This document shows positions 50,924-60,092 of a DNA stretch of 64,000 nt, one piece after another. The DNA is from Streptomyces sp. A012304. Lineage in GTDB: Bacteria; Actinomycetota; Actinomycetes; Streptomycetales; Streptomycetaceae. Location of the stretch: assembly GCF_026008495.1 (NCBI RefSeq), contig NZ_BQUN01000002.1, forward strand, positions 1 through 64,000, in the 5' to 3' direction. Under the pieces are notes generated by a model. It saw only the letters and a list, made by a program, of their open reading frames with translations, made no database searches and was not told where the DNA came from. Each line of letters begins with the position of its first letter. Position 1 is the first letter of the stretch. Made by a program: the position numbers and the translations under genes.

Positions 50924-53900
50924 ATGATGACGCCGGGGCGCAGGAGCAGTACGTTCACGCGGCTGCTGCGGCACGGTTTCACCGACCCGTCCGCCGCCGA
51001 GCGGCTGCTGGACAGCGCCGGGCTCGCGCCAGTCAGGAACGACCCCGTCCTGCTGGACGCGCTGGGCGCCACCGCCGATCCCGATCTCGCCCTGCTGGGA
51101 CTCGTGCGGCTGCTGGAGGCACAGCCGGAGGCGACCGCACGGCGCCGGCTGCTCGACACGCTCATAGCGGCCAAGCCGCTGCGGGACCGGCTGCTGGGGG
51201 TGCTGGGCGCCTCCGCGGCCCTCGCCGACCATCTCGCCCGGCACCCGCGGGACTGGGAGGCGCTGGTCACGTACGAGCCGCGGGACCTGCACCCGGGGGT
51301 GGAGGAGTTCGAGCGCGGGCTGGCCGAGGCCGATGATCCGGTGTCGCTGCGCGTGGCCTATCGGCGGTGCCTGCTGTCCATAGCGGCGCGTGACGTGTGC
51401 GGCACCACCGACATCGCCGAGACCGCCGCGGAGCTCGCCGATCTCGCCACCGCGACCCTGCGCGCGGCCCTCGCCCTCGCGCAGGACGCGGCGCCCGGGG
51501 ACGCCGCGCTGTGCCGGCTCGCGGTGATCGCCATGGGCAAGTGCGGAGGACACGAGCTCAACTATGTCTCCGACGTCGATGTGATCTTCGTGGGCGAGGC
51601 GGTCGACGGGGCCGACGAGGGCAAGGCCCTGCGCGCCGCCACCAAGCTCGCCTCGCACATGATGCGGATCTGCTCCGAGAGCACGGTGGAGGGCTCGATC
51701 TGGCCCGTCGACGCCAACCTGCGGCCCGAGGGGCGCAACGGGCCGCTCGTGCGCACGCTCAGCAGCCACCTCGCCTACTACCGGCGATGGGCCAAGACCT
51801 GGGAGTTCCAGGCCCTGCTCAAGGCCCGGCCGGTCGCCGGTGACCTCGCCCTGGGCGAGCAGTACGTCGCCGCCGTCGAGCCGCTGGTGTGGCAGGCCGC
51901 CGAGCGGGAGAACTTCGTCGCCGACGTGCAGAAGATGCGGCGGCGGGTCGTGGAGAACATCCCCGCCGCCGAGATCGAACGCGAGCTGAAGCTCGGCCCG
52001 GGCGGGCTGCGGGACGTCGAGTTCGCCGTGCAGCTGCTCCAGCTGGTGCACGGCCGTACCGATCCCTCGCTGCGCAGCGGCACGACGCTGGACGCGTTGC
52101 AGGCGCTGGCGGCCGGCGGGTACGTCGGCCGGGTCGACGCCGTGCAGCTGGACGACGCCTACCGGTTCCTGCGCTCCATGGAACACCGCATCCAGCTGTA
52201 CCGGCTGCGGCGCACCCACCTCGTTCCGGAGGACGAGGCCGATCAGCGGCGCATCGGACGGTCGTTGGGGCTGCGCACCGAGCCGATCGGCGAGCTGAAC
52301 CGCGAGTGGAAGCGGCACGCCGCCGTCGTACGGCGGTTGCACGAGAAGCTGTTCTACCGGCCGCTGCTGGACGCCGTCGCCCAACTCGCCACCGGCGAGG
52401 CCCGGTTGAGCATGGAGGCGGCCCGGGAGCGGCTCGTCGCGCTCGGCTATGCCGATCCCGCCTCCGCGCTGCGGCATCTGGAGGCCCTCTCGTCGGGCGT
52501 GACACGCAAGGCCGCGATCCAGCGCACCCTGCTGCCGGTGCTGCTGGGCTGGTTCGCGGACTCCGCGGACCCCGACGCCGGACTGCTCAACTTCCGCAAG
52601 GTGTCGGACGCGTTGGGCAAGACACCGTGGTACCTGCGGCTGCTCAGGGACGAGGGCGCCGCCGCCGAGAACCTCGCGCGCGTGCTCTCCGCCGGCCGGC
52701 TCGCCCCCGACCTGCTGATGCGGGCACCCGAGGCGGTCGCGCTGCTCGGGGACGGGGACGGCGGTGAGGGCGCCGGTCTCAATCCACGCGGCCGACGACA
52801 CCTGGAGCAGGAGATCCTCGCGACCGTCGGCCGCGCCGGGAACGCCGAGCAGGCGGTCACCGGGGCACGCGGCGTACGGCGCCGGGAGCTGTTCCGTACG
52901 GCCGCCGGTGACATCGTCAGCTCCTACGGCACCGAGGCGCAGCCCGCCGAGGCCGATCAGGGGGCGCTGGTGGACCGGGTGGGGGCGGCCGTCTCCGACC
53001 TCACGGCGGCCACCTTGGCCGGGACGTTGCGGGCCGTGGTGCGGGACGGCTGGGGCGACACCCTGCCGACCCGGTTCGCCGTCATAGGGATGGGACGGTT
53101 CGGCGGGCACGAGCTCGGCTACGGCTCCGACGCGGATGTGCTGTTCGTGCACGAGCCGCGCGGGGGCGTGGAGGAACGGGAGGCCACCCGGGCGGCCAAC
53201 CGGGTCGTCTCCGAGATGCGGCGGCTGTTGCAGATCCCGAGCGCGGATCCGCCGCTGCTGATCGACGCCGACCTGCGGCCGGAGGGGAAGTCCGGGCCGC
53301 TGGTGCGGACCCTGAAGTCGTACGAGGCCTACTACCGGCGGTGGTCGCTGGTGTGGGAGTCCCAGGCGCTGCTGCGGGCCGAGCCGGTCGCCGGCGACGA
53401 GGAGCTGGCGCGGCGGTTCATCGAGCTCGTCGATCCGCTGCGCTACCCGCAGGGCGGGCTGGGGGAGGAGGCCGTACGGGAGATCCGGCGGCTGAAGGCG
53501 CGGATGGAGTCGGAGCGGATGCCGCGCGGCGCCGACCCCAAGCTGCACACCAAGCTGGGCCCCGGAGGGCTGTCGGACGTGGAGTGGACCGTGCAGCTGC
53601 TGCAACTGCGGCACGGCTGGGAGCAGCCGGGGCTGCGCACCACCCGCACCCGGCAGGCCCTGCGGGCCGCCCGCGAGGCCGGTCTGCTGAGCGAGGAGGA
53701 CGCGGGCATTCTCGACGAGGCATGGGTGCTGGCCACGCGCGTGCGCAACGCCGTGATGCTGGTGCGGGGCCGGGCCGGCGACACCTTCCCGTCCGAGAGC
53801 CGCGAACTGGCCGCGGTGGGCCGTTACCTGGGGTACGGCCCGGGCCACGTGGGCGAACTGCTGGACGGCTACCGCCGCACCGCCCGGCGGGCCCGGGGGG

Positions 53901-53929
53901 TCGTGGAGGAGCTGTTCTACGCGGGATAG
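50924..53929 (+). CDS. glnE: Glutamine synthetase adenylyltransferase / adenylyl-removing enzyme
   Basis: A 1001-residue bifunctional nucleotidyltransferase that adenylylates and deadenylylates GSI. Two repeats are present: the N-terminal domain has GKCGGHELNYVSDVDVIFVG (about 205-224) and the C-terminal domain has GMGRFGGHELGYGSDADVLF (about 722-741), each with the SDxD metal motif. PII-like binding linkers (LKLGPGGLRDVEFAVQLLQL; KLGPGGLSDVEWTVQLLQLR) follow each. It has a good ribosome site (GAGGAGGG). The target is glnA (glutamine synthetase I), not in this window. Confidence 0.97.
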   Translation: MMTPGRRSSTFTRLLRHGFTDPSAAERLLDSAGLAPVRNDPVLLDALGATADPDLALLGLVRLLEAQPEATARRRLLDTLIAAKPLRDRLLGVLGASAALADHLARHPRDWEALVTYEPRDLHPGVEEFERGLAEADDPVSLRVAYRRCLLSIAARDVCGTTDIAETAAELADLATATLRAALALAQDAAPGDAALCRLAVIAMGKCGGHELNYVSDVDVIFVGEAVDGADEGKALRAATKLASHMMRICSESTVEGSIWPVDANLRPEGRNGPLVRTLSSHLAYYRRWAKTWEFQALLKARPVAGDLALGEQYVAAVEPLVWQAAERENFVADVQKMRRRVVENIPAAEIERELKLGPGGLRDVEFAVQLLQLVHGRTDPSLRSGTTLDALQALAAGGYVGRVDAVQLDDAYRFLRSMEHRIQLYRLRRTHLVPEDEADQRRIGRSLGLRTEPIGELNREWKRHAAVVRRLHEKLFYRPLLDAVAQLATGEARLSMEAARERLVALGYADPASALRHLEALSSGVTRKAAIQRTLLPVLLGWFADSADPDAGLLNFRKVSDALGKTPWYLRLLRDEGAAAENLARVLSAGRLAPDLLMRAPEAVALLGDGDGGEGAGLNPRGRRHLEQEILATVGRAGNAEQAVTGARGVRRRELFRTAAGDIVSSYGTEAQPAEADQGALVDRVGAAVSDLTAATLAGTLRAVVRDGWGDTLPTRFAVIGMGRFGGHELGYGSDADVLFVHEPRGGVEEREATRAANRVVSEMRRLLQIPSADPPLLIDADLRPEGKSGPLVRTLKSYEAYYRRWSLVWESQALLRAEPVAGDEELARRFIELVDPLRYPQGGLGEEAVREIRRLKARMESERMPRGADPKLHTKLGPGGLSDVEWTVQLLQLRHGWEQPGLRTTRTRQALRAAREAGLLSEEDAGILDEAWVLATRVRNAVMLVRGRAGDTFPSESRELAAVGRYLGYGPGHVGELLDGYRRTARRARGVVEELFYAG

Positions 53930-54395
53930 GCACGCGCGGACGGACCCGCGGGTGAGGCGCGGGAGGGGTTCGCGGGTGTGACGCGGGACGGGTCTGCGGG
54001 TGAGAGGCGGGACGGGTCTGCGGGTGAGTCGCGGGACATCCACGCGGGGCGGGTCTGCGGGTGGGACGCGGGGCGGGTCTGCGGGTGAGTCGCGGGACAT
54101 CCACGCGGGACGGGTCTGCGGGTGAGTCGCGGGACATCCGCGCGGGACGGATCCGCGAGTGTGACGCGGGACAGCCACGCGACACGTGGGGCCGGACGCG
54201 GCGGCGAGGCGGACGTCGACAGCCGGGTGGTGCGCGAGCCGGTCGGGCGCCGCGTCGGGCGCGGGGCGGGCGTCGGCCCGGCGCCAGGCCGTCGAATCCG
54301 TGCCGATCGCGATCAGACCGGCGCCGGCGGCCACCACGGCACCCGGCCACGACGCCGATGCGGCGCAGCGCCTGGGCGGCCACCGGACCGGCCGG
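53930..54395. other. Convergent spacer: minisatellite plus possible gene remnant
   Basis: 466 bp between the stops of glnE and the DMT transporter gene. The left 250 bp are a 24/13-bp compound repeat (53934-54185). In the right part, on the minus strand, two frames read protein-like in succession (AAQALRRIGVVAG, then AVVAAGAGLIAIGTDSTAWR in another frame), as if a small membrane protein gene had been frameshifted and its end replaced by repeats. Low confidence. Confidence 0.35.
53934..54185. repeat. Compound minisatellite (24-bp and 13-bp units)
   Basis: A 24-bp unit made of CGCGGGACGGGTC and TGCGGGTGAGT recurs about eight times (two or three copies degenerate), and three copies are interrupted by a 13-bp unit CGCGGGACATCCA that shares the unit's first 8 bases. 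The result is a mixed 24/37-bp ladder between two convergent genes. Confidence 0.7.
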
Positions 54396-55343
54396 CTACG
54401 CCACCGCCCGGGACTCCCGCGAAGGCGCCTCCGCCCCATCCCGTTCCGCCCCCGCCGTCCTCCGTGGGCCGGCCGCCCCGGTCGTCCCCGCCGCCCGGGT
54501 CATCGCCACCCCGGCCAGGATCACCGCCATGCCGGTCAGCACGCGCCCGCCGACCCCCTCGTCGAGGAACACCGCGCCCAGCGCCACCGACACGACCGGC
54601 AGCAGATAGCCGACAGTGGCCGCAGTCGTCGGACCCTCGTCCGCGATCAGGCGGTAGTTGAGGTAGAAGGTCACGCCCGTGCCCAGGGTGCCCAGCGCCG
54701 CCACGGCCAGCAGGGCGGTGAGGTCGGGGTCGAGGGGGCCGGCCGTGGGCAGCGCCAGGGTGGTCCAGGCGGTGGCGGCCAGCAGCTGGGCCGCCGACAT
54801 CGCCAGCGGCGCGTCCCGGCCGGTGAGGGTACGGGCCATGTAGGCGAAGGCCACCGCGTAGCTGGCCGCCGCGGCCAGGAGCGCGAGGGCGCCCCAGGTG
54901 AGCAGGCCCGAGCGCTGCCAGGGCGCGAAGATCAGCAGAGTGCCGGCGAAGCCCAGGATCAGCCCGGTCAGGCGTACCGGGCGCAGGGCGCGTTCCGTGC
55001 CCAGCAGCACGCCGATGAGAAGCGACCACAGGGGCGTGGTGGCGTTGAGGACGCCCGCGACGCCCGAGTCGACGGTCTGCTCGCCCACGCTGAACAACGC
55101 GAAGGGCAGGGCGTTGCAGAACAGCGCCGCCACGGCCAGGCGGGTCCAGGTGGCGCGGTCGCGGGGGAGGCGTTGGCCGGCCCGGCGGGCGAGCAGGAGC
55201 AGCACCGCCGTGCCGAGGGCGCACCGGGCGATCGTGATCTGGGTCGGGCTCAGGCCGTGGGTGAGGGCCAGCTTGATCAGGAGGAAGCCGGAGCCCCAGA
55301 GAAGGGCCAGGGCCGCCATGCGGAGTGTGGAGGCGAGGGGCAT
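54396..55343 (-). CDS. EamA/DMT family transporter
   Basis: About 315 residues with ten hydrophobic helices in two EamA repeats: RMAALALLWGSGFLLIKLAL (repeat 1) and LLTWGALALLAAAASYAVAF (repeat 2), with NATTPLWSLLIGVLLGTERA between. It is predicted to export metabolites or amino acids. I use ATG 55343; two earlier in-frame ATGs (55370 and 55412) are possible but extend into the operator region. It is divergent from a LysR gene that most likely controls it. Confidence 0.86.
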   Translation of the reverse strand: MPLASTLRMAALALLWGSGFLLIKLALTHGLSPTQITIARCALGTAVLLLLARRAGQRLPRDRATWTRLAVAALFCNALPFALFSVGEQTVDSGVAGVLNATTPLWSLLIGVLLGTERALRPVRLTGLILGFAGTLLIFAPWQRSGLLTWGALALLAAAASYAVAFAYMARTLTGRDAPLAMSAAQLLAATAWTTLALPTAGPLDPDLTALLAVAALGTLGTGVTFYLNYRLIADEGPTTAATVGYLLPVVSVALGAVFLDEGVGGRVLTGMAVILAGVAMTRAAGTTGAAGPRRTAGAERDGAEAPSRESRAVA

Positions 55344-55401
55344 GTCCCCACGGTGGGCCCGACCATCCATGCAGGACAAGTGAAAAGTTCTTGATGGTTC
55401 C

Positions 55402-55424
55402 TTAAGGTGCACTGCATTAAGGTG
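55402..55424. promoter_or_regulatory. LysR-type operator candidates between DMT and lysR genes
   Basis: TTAAGGTG occurs at 55402-55409 and 55417-55424 as a 15-bp-spaced direct repeat, in the only AT-rich part of the 86-bp divergent gap. It lies just before the lysR start. Confidence 0.45.
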
Positions 55425-55429
55425 GTCGC

Positions 55430-56314
55430 ATGCTCGATGTGCGACGTATGCAGGTGTTGCGGGCGGTCGTGGCCGCCGGATCGGTGACCGGTGCGGCGGC
55501 CGCGCTGGGGTACACGCCCTCCGCCGTCAGTCAGCAGGTCGCCGCCCTGGAGAAGGAGACGGGCGCCGAGCTGCTGGAGCGGGTGGGGCGGGGCGTGCGG
55601 CCCACGGCCGCCGGGCTGCTGCTCACCGAGTACGCCGACGCCATCGGCCGGCAGGTCGCCGAGGCCGAGGCCGCTCTGGCCGACCTGCTGGCCGGGCGGA
55701 CCGGGCGGCTGTCGGTGCGGTACTTCGCGACCGCGGGCGCCGGGATGGTCGCGCCCGCCGTGGCGCGGCTGCGCGAGGAGCACCCGGGTGTCCAGGTCGA
55801 GCTGAGGCTGAGCGACCCCGAGCACGCGCTGCCGGACGTGCGCGAGGGGCGGGCCGATCTCGCCCTGGTGGTACGTGCGCGGGCGGGGGACGGGGTGCGG
55901 CTGGTGCGTCTGCTGGACGATCCCTATCTCGCCGTCCTGCCGCGCGGCCACCGGCTCGCGGCGCGCCGCGGTGTGCGGCTGGCGGAGCTGGCCGACGAGG
56001 CGTTCGTGGGCAGCGAGTGGCCGGGGCCGTGCCGGGACGCCCAGCTCGACGCGTGCGCGGCCGCCGGGTTCCGGCCCCGGTTCGTGGTCGAGAGCGAGGA
56101 CTACGTCACCGCGCAGGGATTCGTCGCCGCCGGCCTCGGGATCGGCCTGATCCCCCGGCTGGGGCTGGGCAGCCGGCATCCCGGGGTGGTCGTGCGCGAG
56201 GTGCGGGACCCGGTGCCGGTGCGCGCCATTCACGCGGCGGTGCGGGAGACCGCCCCACCGCTGCCCGCGCTGGACGCCTTCATCGAGGCTCTGCGGGCGG
56301 CCGCGGAATCCTGA
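55430..56314 (+). CDS. LysR family transcriptional regulator
   Basis: A 294-residue regulator. The winged helix is textbook: MQVLRAVVAAGSVTGAAAAL, GYTPSAVSQQVAALEKETGA, ELLERVGRGVRPTAAG. The effector-binding domain begins near residue 90 (GRLSVRYFATAGAGMVAPAV). It is divergent from the DMT exporter, the usual LysR arrangement, and its 3' end overlaps the convergent PAP2 gene by 35 bp. The ligand is unknown. Confidence 0.9.
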   Translation: MLDVRRMQVLRAVVAAGSVTGAAAALGYTPSAVSQQVAALEKETGAELLERVGRGVRPTAAGLLLTEYADAIGRQVAEAEAALADLLAGRTGRLSVRYFATAGAGMVAPAVARLREEHPGVQVELRLSDPEHALPDVREGRADLALVVRARAGDGVRLVRLLDDPYLAVLPRGHRLAARRGVRLAELADEAFVGSEWPGPCRDAQLDACAAAGFRPRFVVESEDYVTAQGFVAAGLGIGLIPRLGLGSRHPGVVVREVRDPVPVRAIHAAVRETAPPLPALDAFIEALRAAAES

Positions 56315-57152
56315 CCGGTACGGCGGGGGTCTTCCGGATGGTTCTCGGCAGGGCGTACGGCAGGCTGCCGTACCAGATCAGGGCGACCGTGAAACCGAAG
56401 CCCAGGCAGAGCACGCCGCCCACCGCGTCCAGCCAGAAGTGGTTGGCGGTGGCGACGATCACCACCAGGGTCGCGGCGGGGTAGACCAGGCCGAGGATCC
56501 TGGCCCAGGGCAGCTTGGCCAGCGCGAAGATCGTCAGCCCGCACCACACGGACCAGCCGATGTGCATGGACGGCATGGCGGCGTACTGGTTCGACATGTT
56601 CTTCAGGTCGCCGGAGGCCATCGAACCCCATGTCTGGTGGACGACGACCGTGTCGATGAAGTCGTTGCCGTTCATCAGCCGCGGGGGCGCGAGTGGATAC
56701 AGATAGTAACCGACCAGGGCCACACCGGTTGTGGCGAACAGCACCAGGCGGGTCGCCGCGTAGCGGCCGGGATGGCTGCGGTACAGCCACACCAGCACCC
56801 CAAGCGTCACCACGAAGTGCAGGGTCGCGTAGTAGTAGTTCATCCCGACGACGAGCCAAGTCACCGAGTTCACGGCATGGTTGACGGACTCCTCGACGGC
56901 GATGCCGAGGTGGTGCTCGGCCTGCCAGATCCAGTCGGCGTTGCGCAGTGCCTCGGCCTTCTGCTCCGGGACCGCGTTGCGGATCAGTGAGTACGTCCAG
57001 TAACTCACCGCGATCAGCAGGATCTCGAACCACAGGCGGGGCCTGCGGGGCGCGCGCAGTCGGTGCAGCCGACTCGGCCGGCTCTCGGCCAGAACAGGGT
57101 GTGGAACGGCCTCTTCACGGCCTTCCAGTGACGTCACGGTCGATTCACCCAT
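56280..57152 (-). CDS. Phosphatase PAP2 family membrane protein
   Basis: About 290 residues and six membrane helices. The PAP2 catalytic motifs are AAMPSMHIGWSVW (motif 2, with SxMH) and TANHFWLDAVGG (motif 3, with H and D). It belongs to the inositol-phosphorylceramide-synthase-like branch; in actinobacteria such proteins act on lipid phosphates or alcohols. The start is ATG 57152; a GTG two codons earlier is equally possible. Confidence 0.86.
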   Translation of the reverse strand: MGESTVTSLEGREEAVPHPVLAESRPSRLHRLRAPRRPRLWFEILLIAVSYWTYSLIRNAVPEQKAEALRNADWIWQAEHHLGIAVEESVNHAVNSVTWLVVGMNYYYATLHFVVTLGVLVWLYRSHPGRYAATRLVLFATTGVALVGYYLYPLAPPRLMNGNDFIDTVVVHQTWGSMASGDLKNMSNQYAAMPSMHIGWSVWCGLTIFALAKLPWARILGLVYPAATLVVIVATANHFWLDAVGGVLCLGFGFTVALIWYGSLPYALPRTIRKTPAVPVRIPRPPAEPR

Positions 57153-57284
57153 GGACACAGAGTCTGCCAGAAAAGCCCTTCACCCCCGATCCTCCCCCGG
57201 TCCTGTCCCACCCGCATGTCCTACGGCGGGAGGACCCCTACGGGCTCCTGCGCACGGACGGCTCGAAAGCCCGGATTCTCCGCC

Positions 57285-58412
57285 TTACGGACGATTGCGG
57301 TCACCGGGCGCCGAAGCCGTCGAACCACGCACCACCAACTCCGGCATGAACACGAACTCGCTGTGCGGCGCGGGCGTTCCGCCGATCTCCTCCAGGAGCG
57401 TGCGCACCGCGGCCTGGCCCATCGCCGGGACCGGCTTGCGGATGGTGGTCAGCGGCGGGTCGGTGAAGGCGATCAGCGGGGAGTCGTCGAAGCCCACCAC
57501 CGAGATGTCCCGCGGCACCGCGAGCCCGCGCTGGCGCGCGGCCCGTATCGCGCCCAGGGCCATCATGTCGCTGGCGCAGACGACCGCCGTGCAGTCCCGC
57601 TCGATCAGCGCGGTGGCGGCGGCCTGACCGCCCTCCAGGGTGTACAGCGAGTGCTGGACGAGCTCGCGCTCGATGACCTCGGCGGCCAGGCCCAGCTGCT
57701 CCTGCATCGCGCGGACGAAGCCCTCGATCTTCCGCTGGACCGGGACGAAACGCTTCGGTCCGAGAGCCAGACCGATGCGCGTGTGCCCCAGGGAGGCGAG
57801 ATGGGTCACGGCGAGGGTCATCGCCGCGCGGTCGTCGGGGGAGATGAAGGGCGCCTGCACCTTGGGGGAGAAGCCGTCCACCAGGACGAAGGGGACGCCC
57901 TGCGCGCGCAGCTGCTCGTAGCGCTGCATGTCGGCCGTGGTGTCCGCGTGCAGCCCGGAGACGTAGATGATGCCGGCCACCCCGCGGTCGACCAGCATCT
58001 CGGTCAGCTCGTCCTCCGTGGAGCCGCCCGGGGTCTGGGTGGCGAGGACCGGGGTGTAGCCCTGGCGGGTCAGCGCCTGGCCGATGACCTGGGCCAGGGC
58101 CGGGAATATCGGGTTCTCCAGCTCGGGCGTGATCAGACCGACCAGCCCCGCGCTGCGCTGGCGCAGCCGCACCGGGCGTTCGTAGCCCAGGACGTCCAGC
58201 GCGGCGAGCACGGACTGGCGGGTGGGGGCGGCGACGCCAGGCTTGCCGTTGAGGACGCGGCTGACGGTCGCTTCGCTCACCCCCGCCTGCGCGGCGATGT
58301 CGGCAAGCCGTGTGGTCACAGGGGTGGACTGTACCGGCCAGGTGTCACCTTGCCCACCGAACGGACGCCGTGTGCGACCGATTGAACGGCTCGCCCCGGG
58401 CTGCTGCGTCAT
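57285..58412 (-). CDS. malR: LacI family repressor of maltose genes, MalR
   Basis: A 375-residue (or 344-residue) regulator. The HTH is TTRLADIAAQAGVSEATVSR, and the periplasmic-binding-like effector domain runs from SAGLVGLITPELENPIFPAL to the C-terminal TIRKPVPAMGQAAVRTLLEE. Sequence and its place next to malEFG match S. coelicolor MalR. I use ATG 58412 because GAGGGAG lies 5 bases upstream; the more usual start GTG 58319 has no ribosome site but gives the standard LacI N-terminus. Maltose or maltotriose is the expected inducer. Confidence 0.9.
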   Translation of the reverse strand: MTQQPGASRSIGRTRRPFGGQGDTWPVQSTPVTTRLADIAAQAGVSEATVSRVLNGKPGVAAPTRQSVLAALDVLGYERPVRLRQRSAGLVGLITPELENPIFPALAQVIGQALTRQGYTPVLATQTPGGSTEDELTEMLVDRGVAGIIYVSGLHADTTADMQRYEQLRAQGVPFVLVDGFSPKVQAPFISPDDRAAMTLAVTHLASLGHTRIGLALGPKRFVPVQRKIEGFVRAMQEQLGLAAEVIERELVQHSLYTLEGGQAAATALIERDCTAVVCASDMMALGAIRAARQRGLAVPRDISVVGFDDSPLIAFTDPPLTTIRKPVPAMGQAAVRTLLEEIGGTPAPHSEFVFMPELVVRGSTASAPGDRNRP

Positions 58413-58436
58413 CGCGCTCCCTCGTGAAAGTGATGG

Positions 58437-58458
58437 CAAGAGCTTGCAGAGTCTTGCA
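58437..58458. promoter_or_regulatory. CTTGCA repeats near malR start (MalR operator)
   Basis: CAAG (58437-58440), CTTGCAG (58443-58449) and CTTGCA (58453-58458) give an inverted plus a 10-bp-spaced direct repeat 25-46 bp upstream of the malR start codon. The same hexamer forms the operator at malE. Confidence 0.6.
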
Positions 58459-58544
58459 CAACCGGCCCCATACCGCTCGACGCCTGTAAACAAGCGTCTC
58501 ACGACGGTCGCCGAGAGGTCACGCCCGGATAACTTCGGAGATGT

Positions 58545-58565
58545 CTTGCATTTTTTTTCTGCAAG
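58545..58565. promoter_or_regulatory. malE operator/promoter with T8 centre
   Basis: CTTGCA (58545-58550) and TGCAAG (58560-58565) form an inverted repeat with a 9-base spacer of eight T and one C. A possible -35 (TCTGCA, 58558-58563) and -10 (TACAAC, 58581-58586), 17 bp apart, overlap its right arm. MalR bound here would block malE. Confidence 0.65.
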
Positions 58566-58705
58566 GTCTTTCGCGCCGCTTACAACGCTGTTACGTTCAC
58601 GTCGCCCGGCGGCCGCCGCAACGGCGTGAAGTCGGCAAGTCGACAGGGACGGCGGACGGGACCGCTCCCTGTAGCTACACGGGCTTTCACCCTCAAGGAG
58701 AACTC

Positions 58706-59977
58706 ATGCGGCGTGGCATAGCGGCCACCGCGCTGGTGGCGTCCCTCGCCCTCGCGGCGACGGCCTGCGGCGGAAGCGACAACGGCGACTCGGCCGACGG
58801 CCCGGTCACCATCACCTGGTGGGACACCTCGAACGCGACGAACGAGGCGCCGACGTACCAGGCCTTGGTCAAGGAGTTCGAGGCCGCCAACAAGGACATC
58901 AAGGTCAAGTACGTCAACGTCCCCTTCGACCAGGCGCAGAACAAGTTCGACACCGCCGCCGGCTCCAAGGGCGCCCCCGACGTGCTGCGCTCCGAGGTCG
59001 GCTGGACCCCCGCCTTCGCCAAGAAGGGCTTCTTCCTTCCGCTGGACGGCACCGAGGCCCTCGCCGACCAGGCCAAGTTCAAGTCCAACCTGGTCGAGCA
59101 GGCCAAGTACGAGGGCAAGACGTACGGCGTCCCGTTCGTCACCGACACCCTCGCGTTGGTCTACAACAAGGCGCTCTTCGCCAAGGCCGGCATCACCGAG
59201 GCCCCCAAGACCTGGGACGACCTGAAGAAGGCCGCCGCCACGATCAAGGACAAGACCGGCGTCGACGGCTACTGGGGCTCCACCCAGGCCTACTACGCCC
59301 AGTCCTTCCTCTACGGCGAGGGCACCGACACCGTCGACGTCGACGCCAAGAAGATCACCGTGAACTCGGCGCAGGCGAAGAAGGCGTACGGCACCTGGCT
59401 CGGCCTGTTCGACGGCAAGGGCCTGCACAAGGCCGACACCACCGCCGACGCCTACGCCCACATCCAGGACGCCTTCGTCAACGGCAAGGTCGCCTCGATC
59501 GTCCAGGGCCCCTGGGAGATCACGAACTTCTACAAGGGTTCGGCCTTCAAGGACAAGAACAACCTCGGCATCGCCACCGTCCCGGCCGGCTCCACCGGCA
59601 AGGCGGGCGCCCCGACCGGCGGCCACAACCTGTCCGTCTACGCCGGCTCGGACTCCGCCCACCAGAAGGCCGCGCTGAAGTTCGTCAACTTCATGACCTC
59701 CGCGAAGTCCCAGGCGACCATCGCGCTGAAGAACTCCACGCTGCCCACGCGCGACGACGCCTACACCGACCAGGTCAAGGCCGACCCGGGCATCGCCGGC
59801 TACCAGACCGTGCTGGCCGCCGCCCAGCCGCGCCCGGCGCTGCCGGAGTACAGCTCCCTGTGGGGGCCCCTGGACACCGAACTGCCCAAGATCGCGGGTG
59901 GCAAGGAGTCCCTCGACAAGGGCCTGAGCAGCGCCGAGACCGCCATCGCCAAGCTGGTGCCGGACTTCAGCAAGTGA
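58706..59977 (+). CDS. malE: Maltose/maltodextrin-binding lipoprotein MalE
   Basis: A 423-residue ABC solute receptor. Lipobox LAATAC (Cys21) anchors it outside the membrane. The bacterial extracellular solute-binding fold starts with VTITWWDTSNATNEAPTYQA; conserved sugar-site aromatic and acidic residues are in FVTDTLALVYNKALFAKAG and SIVQGPWEITNFY. Ribosome site AAGGAG at 7 bases. It is the first gene of malEFG, below the MalR operator. Confidence 0.95.
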   Translation: MRRGIAATALVASLALAATACGGSDNGDSADGPVTITWWDTSNATNEAPTYQALVKEFEAANKDIKVKYVNVPFDQAQNKFDTAAGSKGAPDVLRSEVGWTPAFAKKGFFLPLDGTEALADQAKFKSNLVEQAKYEGKTYGVPFVTDTLALVYNKALFAKAGITEAPKTWDDLKKAAATIKDKTGVDGYWGSTQAYYAQSFLYGEGTDTVDVDAKKITVNSAQAKKAYGTWLGLFDGKGLHKADTTADAYAHIQDAFVNGKVASIVQGPWEITNFYKGSAFKDKNNLGIATVPAGSTGKAGAPTGGHNLSVYAGSDSAHQKAALKFVNFMTSAKSQATIALKNSTLPTRDDAYTDQVKADPGIAGYQTVLAAAQPRPALPEYSSLWGPLDTELPKIAGGKESLDKGLSSAETAIAKLVPDFSK

Positions 59978-59986
59978 GCCCCGCGT

Positions 59987-60030
59987 GGCCGTCGGATCAC
60001 CCAGCTCCACGGGGGAGTGATCCGGCGGCC
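59987..60030. terminator. Stem-loop between malE and malF
   Basis: GGCCGTCGGATCAC (59987-60000) pairs with GTGATCCGGCGGCC (60017-60030), 14 bp with one wobble. It begins 10 bp after malE and could stop part of the transcription or protect malE mRNA, giving more binding protein than permease, as in other mal operons. Confidence 0.7.
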
Positions 60031-60092
60031 ACCGGCCTGTGCCTGCCCGGCACACCCCTCTGATCAGCGGATCCTCCAGAAGGTGTCGAACC

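Noticed and set aside
50462..54439. 1325-codon open frame on the - strand
   Set aside because: It is antisense to glnE and runs through the minisatellite; low-complexity product.
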